A stretch of DNA of 64,000 bases from Rhizobium sp. Leaf453 (GTDB lineage Bacteria; Pseudomonadota; Alphaproteobacteria; Rhizobiales; Rhizobiaceae), in assembly GCF_001425605.1 (NCBI RefSeq), contig NZ_LMRG01000002.1, positions 124,001 through 188,000 on the forward strand, read 5' to 3'. Shown here one piece after another: positions 45,164 to 54,852 of this stretch (positions are counted from its first letter, which is position 1; the number at the start of each line of letters is the position of its first letter). Under the pieces are notes generated by a model that was given only the letters and a program-made list of their open reading frames with translations, did not search any database and was not told the origin of the DNA. The position numbers and the translations under genes are program-made.

Positions 45164-46354
45164 CTACAGCCAGTCCGGAATTCCTGTCGCGGTCAGCGTG
45201 GTCTGGATGCCGCGCAACTCCGCCAGCCCCTTCAGGCGTCCGATGCAGGAATAGCCTGGGTTTACCTTCTTGCCGATATCATCGACGATGGCGTGGCCGT
45301 GATCCGGGCGCATGGGGATCTGCCAGTCCGCCCGGCCTTCGTCCTTTCGCCGCGCCTCCTCTCGCATCAGGCCGGCGACAACGCGAACCATATCGGTATC
45401 CCCCGACAGATGCTCTGCTTCGTGGAACGAGCCGTCCGGCTCCTTGGTCACATTGCGCAGATGGGCGAAATGGATCCTCGGGCCGAACGCCTTGGCCATG
45501 TGCGGCAGATCGTTGGCGGCGTTCGAGCCGTAGGAACCGGTGCACAGCGTCAAGCCATTTGCGGGCAAATCGACCGCGTCGAGCAGCGCCCTCGCACTAT
45601 CCGCCGTCGAGACAACGCGCGGCAGGCCGAAAATGGGGAACGCCGGATCGTCGGGGTGGATTGCCATGCGCACGCCGACCTCTTCCGCGACCGGCACGAT
45701 TTCACGCAGGAAGGCAAAGAGATTTTCGCGCAGACCATCGACCGTCAGGTCATCATAGACGGCGAGCGCCCGGCGAAAGCTGTCGCGGTCGAAGACGAAT
45801 TCGCGCGCCGGAACCCAGCCGATGAGATTGTTTTCCAGCCGGGCGAGATCGCTCTCGCTCATCGCCGCAAGGCGTTTGTGCGCTTCGGCGATCCGTTCCG
45901 GCGGATGCTCGCCCTCCGCGCCCTTCCGCTTCAGAACCAACAGGTCATAGGCACAGAAATCGACGATATCGAAGCGCAGCGCGTCGCCGCCATGCGGCAT
46001 CGGGGCGTGCAGGTCGGTCCGCGTCCAGTCGGTGATCGCCATGAAATTGTAGCAGAGCGTCTTGATGCCCGCGGCCGCGATCGCCCGCACCGATTGCTTG
46101 TAGTTCTCGATATAATCCTTGTAACGGCCGGAGCGTGTCTTGATGTCCTCGTGCACGATGATGCTCTCGACGACATCCCAGGTTAGCCCCGCCGCCTCGA
46201 TTTCTGCCTTGCGTTTGGCGATCTCGTCCGCCGGCCAGGCGCGGCCATCATTGAGGTGGTGCAGCGCACTGACAATACCGCTCGCACCCGCCTGATGCAC
46301 ATGGGCGAGCTTCACCGTGTCGTCCGGCCCAAACCAGCGCCAGGTCTCCTTCAT
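45164..46354 (-). CDS. uxuA: D-mannonate dehydratase
   Basis: A 396-residue protein matching UxuA throughout: [37 protein letters not shown] at the N-terminus, [30 protein letters not shown], and [14 protein letters not shown] with the metal-binding HFAHLRNV and HAIVDDIGK. It converts D-mannonate to 2-keto-3-deoxygluconate in the glucuronate pathway. It overlaps uxuB by 4 bases. Confidence 0.97.
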   Translation of the reverse strand: MKETWRWFGPDDTVKLAHVHQAGASGIVSALHHLNDGRAWPADEIAKRKAEIEAAGLTWDVVESIIVHEDIKTRSGRYKDYIENYKQSVRAIAAAGIKTLCYNFMAITDWTRTDLHAPMPHGGDALRFDIVDFCAYDLLVLKRKGAEGEHPPERIAEAHKRLAAMSESDLARLENNLIGWVPAREFVFDRDSFRRALAVYDDLTVDGLRENLFAFLREIVPVAEEVGVRMAIHPDDPAFPIFGLPRVVSTADSARALLDAVDLPANGLTLCTGSYGSNAANDLPHMAKAFGPRIHFAHLRNVTKEPDGSFHEAEHLSGDTDMVRVVAGLMREEARRKDEGRADWQIPMRPDHGHAIVDDIGKKVNPGYSCIGRLKGLAELRGIQTTLTATGIPDWL

Positions 46355-47838
46355 GCCAGCAACTCCTTCAATGTGGCTTCCGCGCCATGACGCCGAAGCG
46401 AATCGAGATGGTCCGCAGCAATCCGGACCAGCGTATCGCGATGGGGCGATCCCGCCGCGAAACCGGCGGCCTCGAAAGCCGCGGAGACTGTCTGCAGCGC
46501 ATCGGCATTCCGCGCGAATATTGCCTCAAGTGCCGCGTCCAGCGGATCGGTGAAATGATTGGCGGGCAAGGTTCGCCCACGCGCCAACGCCGCCGCGAGC
46601 CATGCCGCTGGAGCCAGCATCAGATGCCGGACCGAGCCACCTGCCGCCAACCGTTCCAGTGCAACCGCGATGATGCGCTGAGGCAGTTTCTGGCTGCCAT
46701 CATTGGCGATCTGTGCCGTGCGATGCCGCAGCGCGGGATTGTCGTAGCGCTTTTCAAGCTGCGCGGTATAGGCAACCGGGTTCAGGCCGGCATCCGCCGG
46801 AAGCGACGGGATCGCTTCTGCCCAGAGCCTTGCCACGAAACGCCGGATCAGCGGATCGGAGAATGCGTCAGAAACCGTAGGCTTACCGAGCAGCAGGCCG
46901 AGATAGGCAATGGACGAGTGCGAGCCGTTGAGCAGGCGCAACTTCATCTCTTCGAAGGGCGCGACATCCCCGACCATTTGGACGCCGAACCGTTCCCACT
47001 GTGGGCGGCCGGCCGGAAAATCATCCTCCACCACCCATTGCAGGAACGGCTCGGTCGTCACCGGCCAGGCGTCGTCAACACCGAGCCTTTCGGCAATACG
47101 GGCGCGATCCTCGTCGGTCGTTGCCGGAACGATGCGGTCCACCATGCTGGAAGGGCAGGCAATTTCACGCTCCACGAATGCGCCGAGTTCCGCATTGCGC
47201 GCCTTTGCAAAGGTGACGAGAAGCCGCTTCAGAGTGGCGCCGTTGGAGGGAAGGTTGTCGCACGAAAGGATGGTGAACGGCGCTGATCTTGCCGCCCTTC
47301 GGCGCGCGATCGCCTCGGCTAGAAAGCCATGGATCGTGCGTGGCTTGGAGGGATTGGCAAGGTCCCAGACGATATCGGGATGGTTCAGGTCGAGGTCTCC
47401 CGTCGAAGCCCGCAGATAGGCCTTCTCCGTCACCGTCAGCGTGACGATCCTGATATGCGGGGCACTCATGACGTCAAGCAAAACGCCGGGATCGTCAGGC
47501 GCGACCAGAGTCTCCAGCAAAGAGCCGATCACCCGCAGCCGTTCGCCATCACCGTCGACGATCGACAGCGTGTAAAGACCGTCCTGTGGAGCCAGCGCAT
47601 CCCGCGTATCGGCGCTGCGAAGCGAGGCGCCGACGATGCCCCATTCCGTCTCGCCGCTTTTCATACAGTCATCGACAAAGGTCGCCTGATGCGCGCGGTG
47701 GAAGGCGCCAAGTCCGAGATGCACCATGCCCGGCAGGACCGCAGTCCTGTCATAGGAAGGCCGCGAGACATCGGCAGGCAGGTTTGGAAGTGTCCTGCTA
47801 GCGAGGCGCGCGCGAGGCGCCACAAGATGATCCGTCAT
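46351..47838 (-). CDS. uxuB: D-mannonate oxidoreductase (fructuronate reductase)
   Basis: A 495-residue member of the mannitol dehydrogenase family: [21 protein letters not shown] (NAD fold), [20 protein letters not shown]...DRIVPATT, and [16 protein letters not shown] (catalytic Lys and Asn-His region). It reduces D-fructuronate to D-mannonate. ATG 47838 with GGGAGGAG is the right start; the frame runs open to 47955, but that extension covers the promoter region. Its promoter faces the uxaC promoter across a ~150-base divergent region. Confidence 0.92.
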   Translation of the reverse strand: MTDHLVAPRARLASRTLPNLPADVSRPSYDRTAVLPGMVHLGLGAFHRAHQATFVDDCMKSGETEWGIVGASLRSADTRDALAPQDGLYTLSIVDGDGERLRVIGSLLETLVAPDDPGVLLDVMSAPHIRIVTLTVTEKAYLRASTGDLDLNHPDIVWDLANPSKPRTIHGFLAEAIARRRAARSAPFTILSCDNLPSNGATLKRLLVTFAKARNAELGAFVEREIACPSSMVDRIVPATTDEDRARIAERLGVDDAWPVTTEPFLQWVVEDDFPAGRPQWERFGVQMVGDVAPFEEMKLRLLNGSHSSIAYLGLLLGKPTVSDAFSDPLIRRFVARLWAEAIPSLPADAGLNPVAYTAQLEKRYDNPALRHRTAQIANDGSQKLPQRIIAVALERLAAGGSVRHLMLAPAAWLAAALARGRTLPANHFTDPLDAALEAIFARNADALQTVSAAFEAAGFAAGSPHRDTLVRIAADHLDSLRRHGAEATLKELLA

Positions 47839-47988
47839 GGCTCCTCCCATTCGGCTGGACGGCAGATGTGCCCGAACGACCCCTGTATCGTCAAGGCAAA
47901 AGTCATCATACGACTGACGTTTTTTTGTATGTTGACATGATCTCTTTTTCACCATACCAAATTCAGCGCCGAAGGAGGAGCGGCCGTT
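47839..47988. promoter_or_regulatory. Divergent uxuB/uxaC promoter region with inverted GntR-type sites
   Basis: 150 bases. GTCATCATACGA at 47902-47913 (reverse complement TCGTATGATGAC) and TTGTATGTTGAC at 47925-47936 are two copies in opposite orientation of a T(C/T)GTATG(A/T)TGAC motif, separated by 11 bases. They lie between the divergent operons of hexuronate catabolism, whose only regulator gene in the window is the GntR-type one at 52457. Confidence 0.45.
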
Positions 47989-49398
47989 GTGATGACCCTT
48001 GTTGCACGAGATTTACTGTTTCCGGGTGATGAAGCTTCCCGTGCCGTGGCACGGTCGCTGTACGCCGCGATCCGAGACCTGCCGATCATCAGTCCGCATG
48101 GCCATACCGATCCGAGCTGGTATGCCGAGAACAAGCGCTTTTCCGATCCCGCCCAGCTTCTGATCGTTCCCGACCACTATATTTTCCGGATGCTTTTCAG
48201 CCAGGGAATCCGGCTCGAAGACCTTGGCGTGCCGCCCCTCGACGGATCGCCGGTCGAGACGGACGGTCGGCGCATCTGGAACCTCTTTGCGAAAAACTAT
48301 CATCTCTTTCGCGGCACGCCGACTCGGCTATGGCTGGACTATACCTTTGCCAATCTGTTCGGCCTGACCGCACCGCTGACAGCCGACAACGCTGACACTT
48401 ACTATGACACGATTGCCGCGTTGCTGGAAACAGACGCATTCCGCCCGCGCGCCCTGTTCGAGCGCTTCAATATCGAAGCCATCTCGACAACGGACGGCGC
48501 GCTCGACGAACTGAAGTGGCATGCCATGATCCGGGACAGCGGCTGGAAAGGCCGCGTGGTTCCAGCCTATCGCCCGGATTCCGTGATCGATCCGGATTTC
48601 GAAGGTTTTCTCTCAAACCTCAACACACTCGGCGAGATCAGCGGCTGCGATACCGGGACATGGCAGGGATATCTGGACGCGCACAGGAATCGCCGCGACT
48701 ATTTCAAATCTTTCGGCGCGACCGCGACGGATCATGGCTTCGCCTCGGCGCAAACAGCCAATCTCGACACAGGTGAGGCTTCCCGCCTGTTCGACAAGGT
48801 GCGTACCGGTGGTGCCGACGATGCGGAGCGCACACTGTTTCGTGCGCAGATGTTAACCGAAATGGCAAAGATGAGCGCCGACGACGGTCTCGTCATGCAG
48901 ATTCATCCCGGCTCCTGGCGCAACCATTCGCCGGCCGTCTTCCAGAAATTCGGCCGTGACAAAGGTTTCGATATCCCGACGCAGACGGACTATGTCCGCT
49001 CGCTCAAGCCTTTGCTGGATGCTGTTGGCACCGATCCGCGCGTCTCGGTCATTCTCTTCACGCTCGACGAAACCAGCTATGCGCGCGAACTTGCGCCGCT
49101 GGCTGGCGTTTATCCTGCCCTCAAGCTCGGCCCCGCCTGGTGGTTCCACGACAGCCCGGAAGGCATGCGCCGCTTCCGCGAAATGACGACGGAGACCGCC
49201 GGCTTCTACAACACGGTCGGGTTCAACGACGACACCCGGGCCTTCCCATCCATTCCGGCACGACACGACGTCGCGCGCCGGGTCGACTGCGCTTTCCTTG
49301 GGCGGCTTGTTGCTGAACATCGCCTTCGGGAAGAGGAGGCGCATGAGCTGGCGCACGAGCTCACCTATGGCCTCGTCAAGAGGGCATACAATCTGTGA
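47989..49398 (+). CDS. uxaC: Uronate isomerase
   Basis: A 469-residue protein matching UxaC (glucuronate/galacturonate isomerase): PIISPHGHTDPSWYAENKRFSDPAQLLIVPDHYIFRMLFSQG (metal HxH), FNIEAISTTDGALDELKWHAMI, MQIHPGSWRNHSP and the C-terminal IPARHDVARRVDCAFLGRLVAEHRL. It interconverts D-glucuronate and D-fructuronate, the first step of the pathway. AAGGAGG precedes GTG 47989 and ATG 47992; either start is possible. Confidence 0.95.
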   Translation: MMTLVARDLLFPGDEASRAVARSLYAAIRDLPIISPHGHTDPSWYAENKRFSDPAQLLIVPDHYIFRMLFSQGIRLEDLGVPPLDGSPVETDGRRIWNLFAKNYHLFRGTPTRLWLDYTFANLFGLTAPLTADNADTYYDTIAALLETDAFRPRALFERFNIEAISTTDGALDELKWHAMIRDSGWKGRVVPAYRPDSVIDPDFEGFLSNLNTLGEISGCDTGTWQGYLDAHRNRRDYFKSFGATATDHGFASAQTANLDTGEASRLFDKVRTGGADDAERTLFRAQMLTEMAKMSADDGLVMQIHPGSWRNHSPAVFQKFGRDKGFDIPTQTDYVRSLKPLLDAVGTDPRVSVILFTLDETSYARELAPLAGVYPALKLGPAWWFHDSPEGMRRFREMTTETAGFYNTVGFNDDTRAFPSIPARHDVARRVDCAFLGRLVAEHRLREEEAHELAHELTYGLVKRAYNL

Positions 49399-49445
49399 AG
49401 TCATGACTGCAACAGCGGGCTCAGCTCGCCAACTGGGAGGAGAAA

Positions 49446-50423
49446 ATGTTGCAAATCACCAAACTCTGGACGGGCGTCGCGCTCGCTTCCTTGCTGATGC
49501 TGGGCACGGCATCGGCCGAAACCGTGCTGAAATCATCGGACACGCATCCGGACGGCTATCCGACGGTCGAGGGCGTCAAGTATTTCGGCGAACTCGTCAA
49601 GGAGCGCACCGGCGGCCGCTATGCGATCGAGGTCTATCACTCCGCCCAGCTGGGCGAGGAAAAGGACACGATCGAACAGGTCCGCTCCGGCGTCATCGAA
49701 CTCAACCGCGTGTCCATGGCGCCGTTCAACGGCACGGTGAAGGAGTCTATCGTTCCGGCGCTGCCCTACATCTTCCGATCGGAAGAGCACATGCACAAGG
49801 TCATGGATGGAGCCATCGGCGACCAGATCAAGGCGGCGTTCGAGCCGGCCGGTCTCGTCGCGCTCGCCTTCTATGATGCAGGCGCACGCTCCTTCTACAA
49901 TTCGAAGATGCCGATCAAGACCGTGGCCGACATGAAGGGCCTGAAGTTCCGCGTCATCCAGTCCGACATCTTCGTCGATATGGTCGCCGCCCTCGGTGCC
50001 AATGCGACCCCGATGCCTTACGGCGAAGTCTATTCCTCGATCGAGACCGGCGTTATCGACGGTGCGGAAAACAACTTCCCGAGCTTCGACACCGCCAAAC
50101 ACTACGAAGTCGCCAAGAACTACTCGCTGGATGAACACACGATCCTTCCGGAAGTGTTCGTCATGAACAAGGCCGCCTTCGACAAGCTGACGCCGGAAGA
50201 TCAGGAAATCTTCAAGCAGGCCGCCAAGGACAGCGTTGCCAAGCAGCGTGAGCTGTGGGCCGCCAAGACGCAGGAATCGCGCGGCAATGTTGAAAAGGCC
50301 GGCGCCGCCATCAACGAAGTCGAAAAGCAGGGCTTCATCGATGCCATGAAGCCCGTCTACGAAAAGCATATCACCGACGAAGTCCTGAAAAAGCTCGTCG
50401 CGGACGTGCAGGCCGTCCAGTAG
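49446..50423 (+). CDS. TRAP transporter substrate-binding protein (DctP type)
   Basis: A 325-residue periplasmic protein. The signal peptide LWTGVALASLLMLGTASAETV is cleaved near ASA-ETV. DctP fold markers are SDTHPDGYPTVEGVKYFGELVKERTGGRYAIEVYHSAQLGEEKD, MKGLKFRVIQSDIFVDMVAALGANATPMPYGEVYSSIETGVIDGAENN (the conserved Arg that clamps the carboxylate is in KFRV). It is the first gene of a DctPQM trio in the uronate operon, so glucuronate or galacturonate is the likely ligand. Confidence 0.95.
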   Translation: MLQITKLWTGVALASLLMLGTASAETVLKSSDTHPDGYPTVEGVKYFGELVKERTGGRYAIEVYHSAQLGEEKDTIEQVRSGVIELNRVSMAPFNGTVKESIVPALPYIFRSEEHMHKVMDGAIGDQIKAAFEPAGLVALAFYDAGARSFYNSKMPIKTVADMKGLKFRVIQSDIFVDMVAALGANATPMPYGEVYSSIETGVIDGAENNFPSFDTAKHYEVAKNYSLDEHTILPEVFVMNKAAFDKLTPEDQEIFKQAAKDSVAKQRELWAAKTQESRGNVEKAGAAINEVEKQGFIDAMKPVYEKHITDEVLKKLVADVQAVQ

Positions 50424-50436
50424 GCCCGCTGAATTT

Positions 50437-50463
50437 CCCCTCCCGCGCAATGTGCGGGAGGGG
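50437..50463 (+). other. Intercistronic hairpin after dctP
   Basis: A perfect 10-bp stem CCCCTCCCGC / GCGGGAGGGG with a 7-base loop, 13 bases after the dctP stop and 83 bases before the dctQ start. Followed by GTTTCGCC, not a T-tract. It may stabilise the dctP mRNA. Confidence 0.65.
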
Positions 50464-50546
50464 TTTCGCCTGTGCGCAACACTGTCCGGGACCCGTCGGG
50501 TCCACTCCTTTCCGAAAACCGGAAAGGTCAGGAGACGCTGAAACCC

Positions 50547-51161
50547 ATGTCTATCCAAATCAGAACAGGCGTACCCATACTGACGAAGATCAACACGGCC
50601 GCGCTTTACATCGCTGGCGTGGGGCTGGTCGTCATGACGGCGATCGTCGCATGGCAGGTTTTCTGCCGCTATGTGCTCAACGATTCCCCAAGCTGGACCG
50701 AGGCCGGAGCCGTGATCCTCATGAGCTGGTTCATCTTTCTTGGCGCCGCCGTCGGTGTTCGCGAAAACAACCACATGGGATTTGACGTGCTGCTCTACGT
50801 CCTGCCGCCTGCCGGCAAGAAGTGGCTGCGGATGATTTCCGACATCGTCATCTTCGTGTTCGGGCTGGGGATGGTCTGGTATGGCGGCAATCTCGTCGGC
50901 CTGACCTGGGCAACGACGCTACCGGCGCTCGGCATATCCGGCGCATGGGATTACGCCCCGCTGATCGGTGGCGGCGCCCTCATCACACTATTCGCCCTTG
51001 AGCGTATCGTCCTGAGAGCCACCGGCGCCCCGATCGATGATGCGCTGGATGAAATGGCGCCGACAGAAATCGCCGTCGAACTTGAAAATATCGATGATGT
51101 CCGCAACGACGCCGCAGATTTTGCGGCCAAGGACAAGCCCGGCGTGGCGAAGGGGAATTGA
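50547..51161 (+). CDS. TRAP transporter small permease (DctQ type)
   Basis: A 204-residue protein with four membrane segments (ALYIAGVGLVVMTAIVAWQVFCRYVLNDSPSWTEAGAVILMSWFIFLG is the diagnostic DctQ block). The C-terminal ~40 residues are hydrophilic and variable. ATG 50547 has AGGAGA upstream. It joins the large permease to form the Na+-driven importer. Confidence 0.93.
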   Translation: MSIQIRTGVPILTKINTAALYIAGVGLVVMTAIVAWQVFCRYVLNDSPSWTEAGAVILMSWFIFLGAAVGVRENNHMGFDVLLYVLPPAGKKWLRMISDIVIFVFGLGMVWYGGNLVGLTWATTLPALGISGAWDYAPLIGGGALITLFALERIVLRATGAPIDDALDEMAPTEIAVELENIDDVRNDAADFAAKDKPGVAKGN

Positions 51162-51165
51162 TACG

Positions 51166-52446
51166 ATGGAACTCTGGATCCTGTTCGGCACCTTCACGCT
51201 GCTGATGCTGATTGGAACGCCGATCGCCTTCTGCCTCGGCATTTCCAGTCTCGCAACCGTCGTCTACATGGGCCTGCCGCCGCTGGTCGTGTTCCAGCGC
51301 ATGAATTCAGGCATGAGCGTCTTCTCCATGCTCGCCATTCCCTTCTTCATCTATTCCGGCGACCTCATGGTCAGGGGCGGCATTGCCGGGCGCATCGTCG
51401 CCTTCGCGGCCTCCATCGTCGGGCATCTGCGCGGTGGTCTCGGGCAGGTCAACATCCTGACCTCCACTCTGTTCGGTGGTATTTCCGGCTCGGCCGTCGC
51501 CGAAGCGGCCGCCGTTGGCGGCTTGATGATCCCACAAATGAAAGCGCGCGGTTACGGTGCCGACTATGCGGTCAACGTCACTTCGATGGCGGCGCTGATC
51601 GCGCTGCTGCTGCCGCCGTCACACAACATGATCATCTACTCCATCTCGGCGGGCGGCAAGATTTCGATCGCCGACCTGTTCACGGCCGGCATCGTCCCTG
51701 GCCTGCTCTTCGCCGCCGTCCTGATGGTCACGGCCTATATCGTTGCGCGCAAGCGCGGCTATCCGACCGAGAAGTTTCCCGGCTTCGCGACCGCACTGCA
51801 TCTGCTGGCCGTTGCGATCCCCGGCCTCATGCTGATCGCCATCATTTTCGGCGGCGTGCGCTCAGGCATCTTCACGGCAACGGAGAGTTCGTGCGTTGCC
51901 GTGATCTACGCCCTGCTCGTCACGCTTCTCATCTACCGGCAGCTCAGCTGGGCGGACTTCGTCCATGCGACGATGGGCGCGGTGCGCACCACGGCGATGG
52001 TTCTGCTGATCATCGGTTGCGCGGCTGCCTTCTCCTGGCTCATGGCATTCCTCAGGGTTCCGGCAACGCTGGTTGCCTGGATGCAGACCCTGTCGGACAA
52101 TCCGATCATGATCCTGCTGCTGCTTAACGTCCTGATGCTGGTGCTTGGCACCTTCATGGACATGGGTCCGACGATCATCATCACCACGCCGATTTTCCTG
52201 CCGATCGCAACCGCCTACGGTATCGATCCCGTGCATTTCGGCGTGATCATGATCTTGAACTACGGTATCGGGCTGAATACGCCACCGGTCGGCGGCGTAC
52301 AGTTCGTGGCGTGTGCGGTCGGAAAGATATCGGTTTGGGAAGCCATGCGCTCGATCTGGCCATTTTACGGCGCCGGCATCGTTGTGCTGCTGCTGGTCAC
52401 GTATATACCAGCCCTGTCGCTCTGGCTGCCGAGCGTCTTCAAATAG
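51166..52446 (+). CDS. TRAP transporter large permease (DctM type)
   Basis: A 426-residue membrane protein with about 12 hydrophobic segments. DctM markers: LFGGISGSAVAEAAAVGGLMIPQMKARGYG and LLPPSHNMIIYSIS (about 120-175), and VLMLVLGTFMDMGPTIIITTPIFLPIA plus YGIGLNTPPVGG near the C-terminus. AGGGGA precedes ATG 51166, which is 5 bases after the DctQ stop. Confidence 0.95.
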   Translation: MELWILFGTFTLLMLIGTPIAFCLGISSLATVVYMGLPPLVVFQRMNSGMSVFSMLAIPFFIYSGDLMVRGGIAGRIVAFAASIVGHLRGGLGQVNILTSTLFGGISGSAVAEAAAVGGLMIPQMKARGYGADYAVNVTSMAALIALLLPPSHNMIIYSISAGGKISIADLFTAGIVPGLLFAAVLMVTAYIVARKRGYPTEKFPGFATALHLLAVAIPGLMLIAIIFGGVRSGIFTATESSCVAVIYALLVTLLIYRQLSWADFVHATMGAVRTTAMVLLIIGCAAAFSWLMAFLRVPATLVAWMQTLSDNPIMILLLLNVLMLVLGTFMDMGPTIIITTPIFLPIATAYGIDPVHFGVIMILNYGIGLNTPPVGGVQFVACAVGKISVWEAMRSIWPFYGAGIVVLLLVTYIPALSLWLPSVFK

Positions 52447-52456
52447 GGAACAGGTG

Positions 52457-53239
52457 ATGAGCGAGAACCCAACCGACAAGCGCGTGGAACGGAAGCCGAA
52501 GCTTTCGGAGAATGTCGCGCAAGCCCTGCGATCGCAGATCCTCGCCGGCGATTTCGAGCTCGGCGAACGGCTGCCGACGGAACAGCGCATGACCGAGATC
52601 TTCGGCGTCAGCCGAACGGTCGTCCGTGAAGCCGTGGCCGCCCTTGCTGCCGACAACCTTGTAGAGGCGCGGCATGGTGCTGGCGTCTTCGTCGTCGATC
52701 ATCCCATGCGCAAGATCAGCGCCATCACCGCCGATATGGGTAACCGCATCAGCCAGGCCGTGAACGTGCTCGAAGTCCGTATGGGCATTGAGATCGAAAG
52801 CGCGGGCCTTGCTGCGCAAAGGCGCAGCCCTTCGCAGGAAGCACGCATTCAGGAAGCGTTCTTCGAATTCGAACATCTGCTGAAACTGGGCGAACCAACC
52901 GGCAAGGCCGACTTCGCATTCCATCGCGAGATCGCTTCGGCAACCAACAACCCATTCTATGTCGAAATTCTCGACGCGCTGGGCGATCGGACCATTCCCT
53001 GCGACAGAAATTCCCCGTGGTATTCTATCGAAGTCCTATCGCCGGAGTATCTTAGCGGTTTGCAGCGCGAGCATCTGCGCATCCTGCAGGCGATTTCGGC
53101 TGGCGATCCTGATGCGGCACGCGACGCCATGCGGGCTCACCTGCTTGCGGCCCAGGAGCGTTACCGCAAGCGGCTTTCCGGTCAGCAGGCGGATTACTCC
53201 GAACTCATCTCACCACAGAGTCGTATCCGAACGTTTTGA
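52457..53239 (+). CDS. GntR-family (FCD/FadR-type) transcriptional regulator
   Basis: A 260-residue regulator. N-terminal winged HTH (RSQILAGDFELGERLPTEQRMTEIFGVSRTVVREAVAALAADNLVEARHGAGVFV, about 24-80), then the FCD effector domain with metal/effector residues in ADFAFHREIASATNNP and LQREHLRILQAISAGD. It is inside the uronate operon, as UxuR/ExuR-type repressors often are, and likely controls uxuB/uxaC. The effector is probably a uronate or fructuronate (inference). Confidence 0.92.
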   Translation: MSENPTDKRVERKPKLSENVAQALRSQILAGDFELGERLPTEQRMTEIFGVSRTVVREAVAALAADNLVEARHGAGVFVVDHPMRKISAITADMGNRISQAVNVLEVRMGIEIESAGLAAQRRSPSQEARIQEAFFEFEHLLKLGEPTGKADFAFHREIASATNNPFYVEILDALGDRTIPCDRNSPWYSIEVLSPEYLSGLQREHLRILQAISAGDPDAARDAMRAHLLAAQERYRKRLSGQQADYSELISPQSRIRTF

Positions 53240-53258
53240 ACCGCAGAAGAAGAGAACC

Positions 53259-54092
53259 ATGACAATCGAACATTCCATCCGTTTCGCGATCGATCCATTC
53301 GCGGCCGCCGCAATGGGCACAGATGAATTGCGGCATAACTTCCATATCGGCAATCTCTTCGAGCCGGGCCAGATCACCCTGACCTATACGCACTATGATC
53401 GCATGATCGTGGGCGCCGCCTTTCCTACCCACGCCACGTTGAAACTGGGAACCATCAAGCCGGTCGGAACGAAATCCTTCCTGGAACGGCGCGAACTGGT
53501 CGTGGTCAATATCGGCGGTGCCGGCGAGATCACCGTCGGTGATACCGCTTATACGCTCGGCACACGCGACATGCTCTATGTGGGCCTTGGGGAAGAGGTT
53601 GCCTTCTCCTCTAAAGATGCCGCAACACCGGCGAAATTCTACATCCTGTCGGCACCGGCACATCGCAAGTGCCCAACGCAGCTCATGACACTCGACAAAG
53701 CGAAACGCCTCGATCTCGGCAGCCAGGACACCTCGAACGAACGCTCGATCTTCCAGTTCACCACGACGATCGAAACCTGCCAGATCGTCGTCGGCATGAC
53801 ACAGCTCGCCAAGGGCTCTGTATGGAATACGATGCCGGCGCATGTGCATGACCGCCGCATGGAGGCCTACCTCTATTTCGATCTGGCCGAGGCCGCGCGC
53901 GTCTTCCATTTCATGGGAGAACCTTCCGAGACGCGTCATATCGTGATGGCGAACGAAGAAGCCGTCCTGTCACCGTCCTGGTCCATCCATTCGGGCTGCG
54001 GCACCTCCAATTACGCCTTCATCTGGGCCATGGCCGGCGACAATGTCGATTATACCGATGTCGATGCAGTGGCGATCGGAGACATGCGATGA
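53259..54092 (+). CDS. kduI: 5-keto-4-deoxyuronate isomerase
   Basis: A 277-residue KduI: RFAIDPFAAAAMGTDELRHNFHIGNLFEPGQITLTYTHYDRMIVGAAFPT at the N-terminus and MPAHVHDRRMEAYLYFDL (the zinc-binding HxH...E motif, about 194-211), with HSGCGTSNYAFIWAMAGDN near the end. It converts 5-keto-4-deoxyuronate, from unsaturated galacturonate released by pectate lyases, to 2,5-diketo-3-deoxygluconate. The length and start agree with the family (~278). Confidence 0.96.
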   Translation: MTIEHSIRFAIDPFAAAAMGTDELRHNFHIGNLFEPGQITLTYTHYDRMIVGAAFPTHATLKLGTIKPVGTKSFLERRELVVVNIGGAGEITVGDTAYTLGTRDMLYVGLGEEVAFSSKDAATPAKFYILSAPAHRKCPTQLMTLDKAKRLDLGSQDTSNERSIFQFTTTIETCQIVVGMTQLAKGSVWNTMPAHVHDRRMEAYLYFDLAEAARVFHFMGEPSETRHIVMANEEAVLSPSWSIHSGCGTSNYAFIWAMAGDNVDYTDVDAVAIGDMR

Positions 54093-54850
54093 GCGATCTT
54101 TCAGCTTTCAGCCTCGCCGGAAAGCGCATTGCCGTGACGGGAGCCAATACCGGCATCGGTCAGGGTATTGCCATCTCCATCGCACGCGCCGGCGGCACCG
54201 TCATCGGCATCGGCAGATCCGCCATGGATGAAACCGCACGGCTCGTCGAAGCCAATGGCGCCACCTTCCTTTCGCGGAAGACTGATATCAGTAACGCCAA
54301 TGCTGCCGTCGCCATGCTCAAAGACCTCATGGAATCCGGTCCGCTGGATGGCCTGGTGAACAATGCCGGTATCATCCGCCGCGCCGATGCGGTGGACTTC
54401 ACCGAAGAGGACTGGGATGCCGTCATGGACGTCAACCTGAAGTCTGTGTTCTTCCTGTGCCAGGCCTACGGCCGCCAGTGCATCGAGGCGAAGCGTCTCG
54501 GCCGTATCGTCAACATCGCCTCGCTTCTCTCGTTCCAGGGCGGCATCCGGGTACCGTCCTATACGGCTTCAAAACACGGTGTCCTTGGCATCACGCGCCT
54601 GCTGGCCAACGAATGGGCAGCCAAAGGCATCAATGTGAACGCCATCGCGCCGGGCTATATCGAGACCAACAACACGGAAGCGCTTCGCAACGATCCGGAC
54701 AGGAGCAAATCCATTCTCGAACGCATTCCGGCAGGGCGCTGGGGTGTCGCGGACGATATCGGCGATGCAGCGGTTTTCCTGCTCGCGCCGGCATCCAATT
54801 ACATGCATGGAGCTGTCCTTCCGGTGGACGGCGGATGGCTTGCGAGGTGA
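54089..54850 (+). CDS. kduD: 2-keto-3-deoxy-gluconate 5-dehydrogenase (KduD)
   Basis: A 253-residue SDR: TGANTGIGQG cofactor loop, NNAGIIRRADAVDFTEEDWDAVMDVNLKSVFFLCQA, ASLLSFQGGIRVPSYTASKHGV (catalytic Tyr-x3-Lys) and NAIAPGYIETNNTEALRNDPDRS, the block typical of KduD. It reduces 2,5-diketo-3-deoxygluconate to 2-keto-3-deoxygluconate. Four-base overlap with kduI confirms the pairing. Confidence 0.95.
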   Translation: MSDLSAFSLAGKRIAVTGANTGIGQGIAISIARAGGTVIGIGRSAMDETARLVEANGATFLSRKTDISNANAAVAMLKDLMESGPLDGLVNNAGIIRRADAVDFTEEDWDAVMDVNLKSVFFLCQAYGRQCIEAKRLGRIVNIASLLSFQGGIRVPSYTASKHGVLGITRLLANEWAAKGINVNAIAPGYIETNNTEALRNDPDRSKSILERIPAGRWGVADDIGDAAVFLLAPASNYMHGAVLPVDGGWLAR

Positions 54851-54852
54851 TC

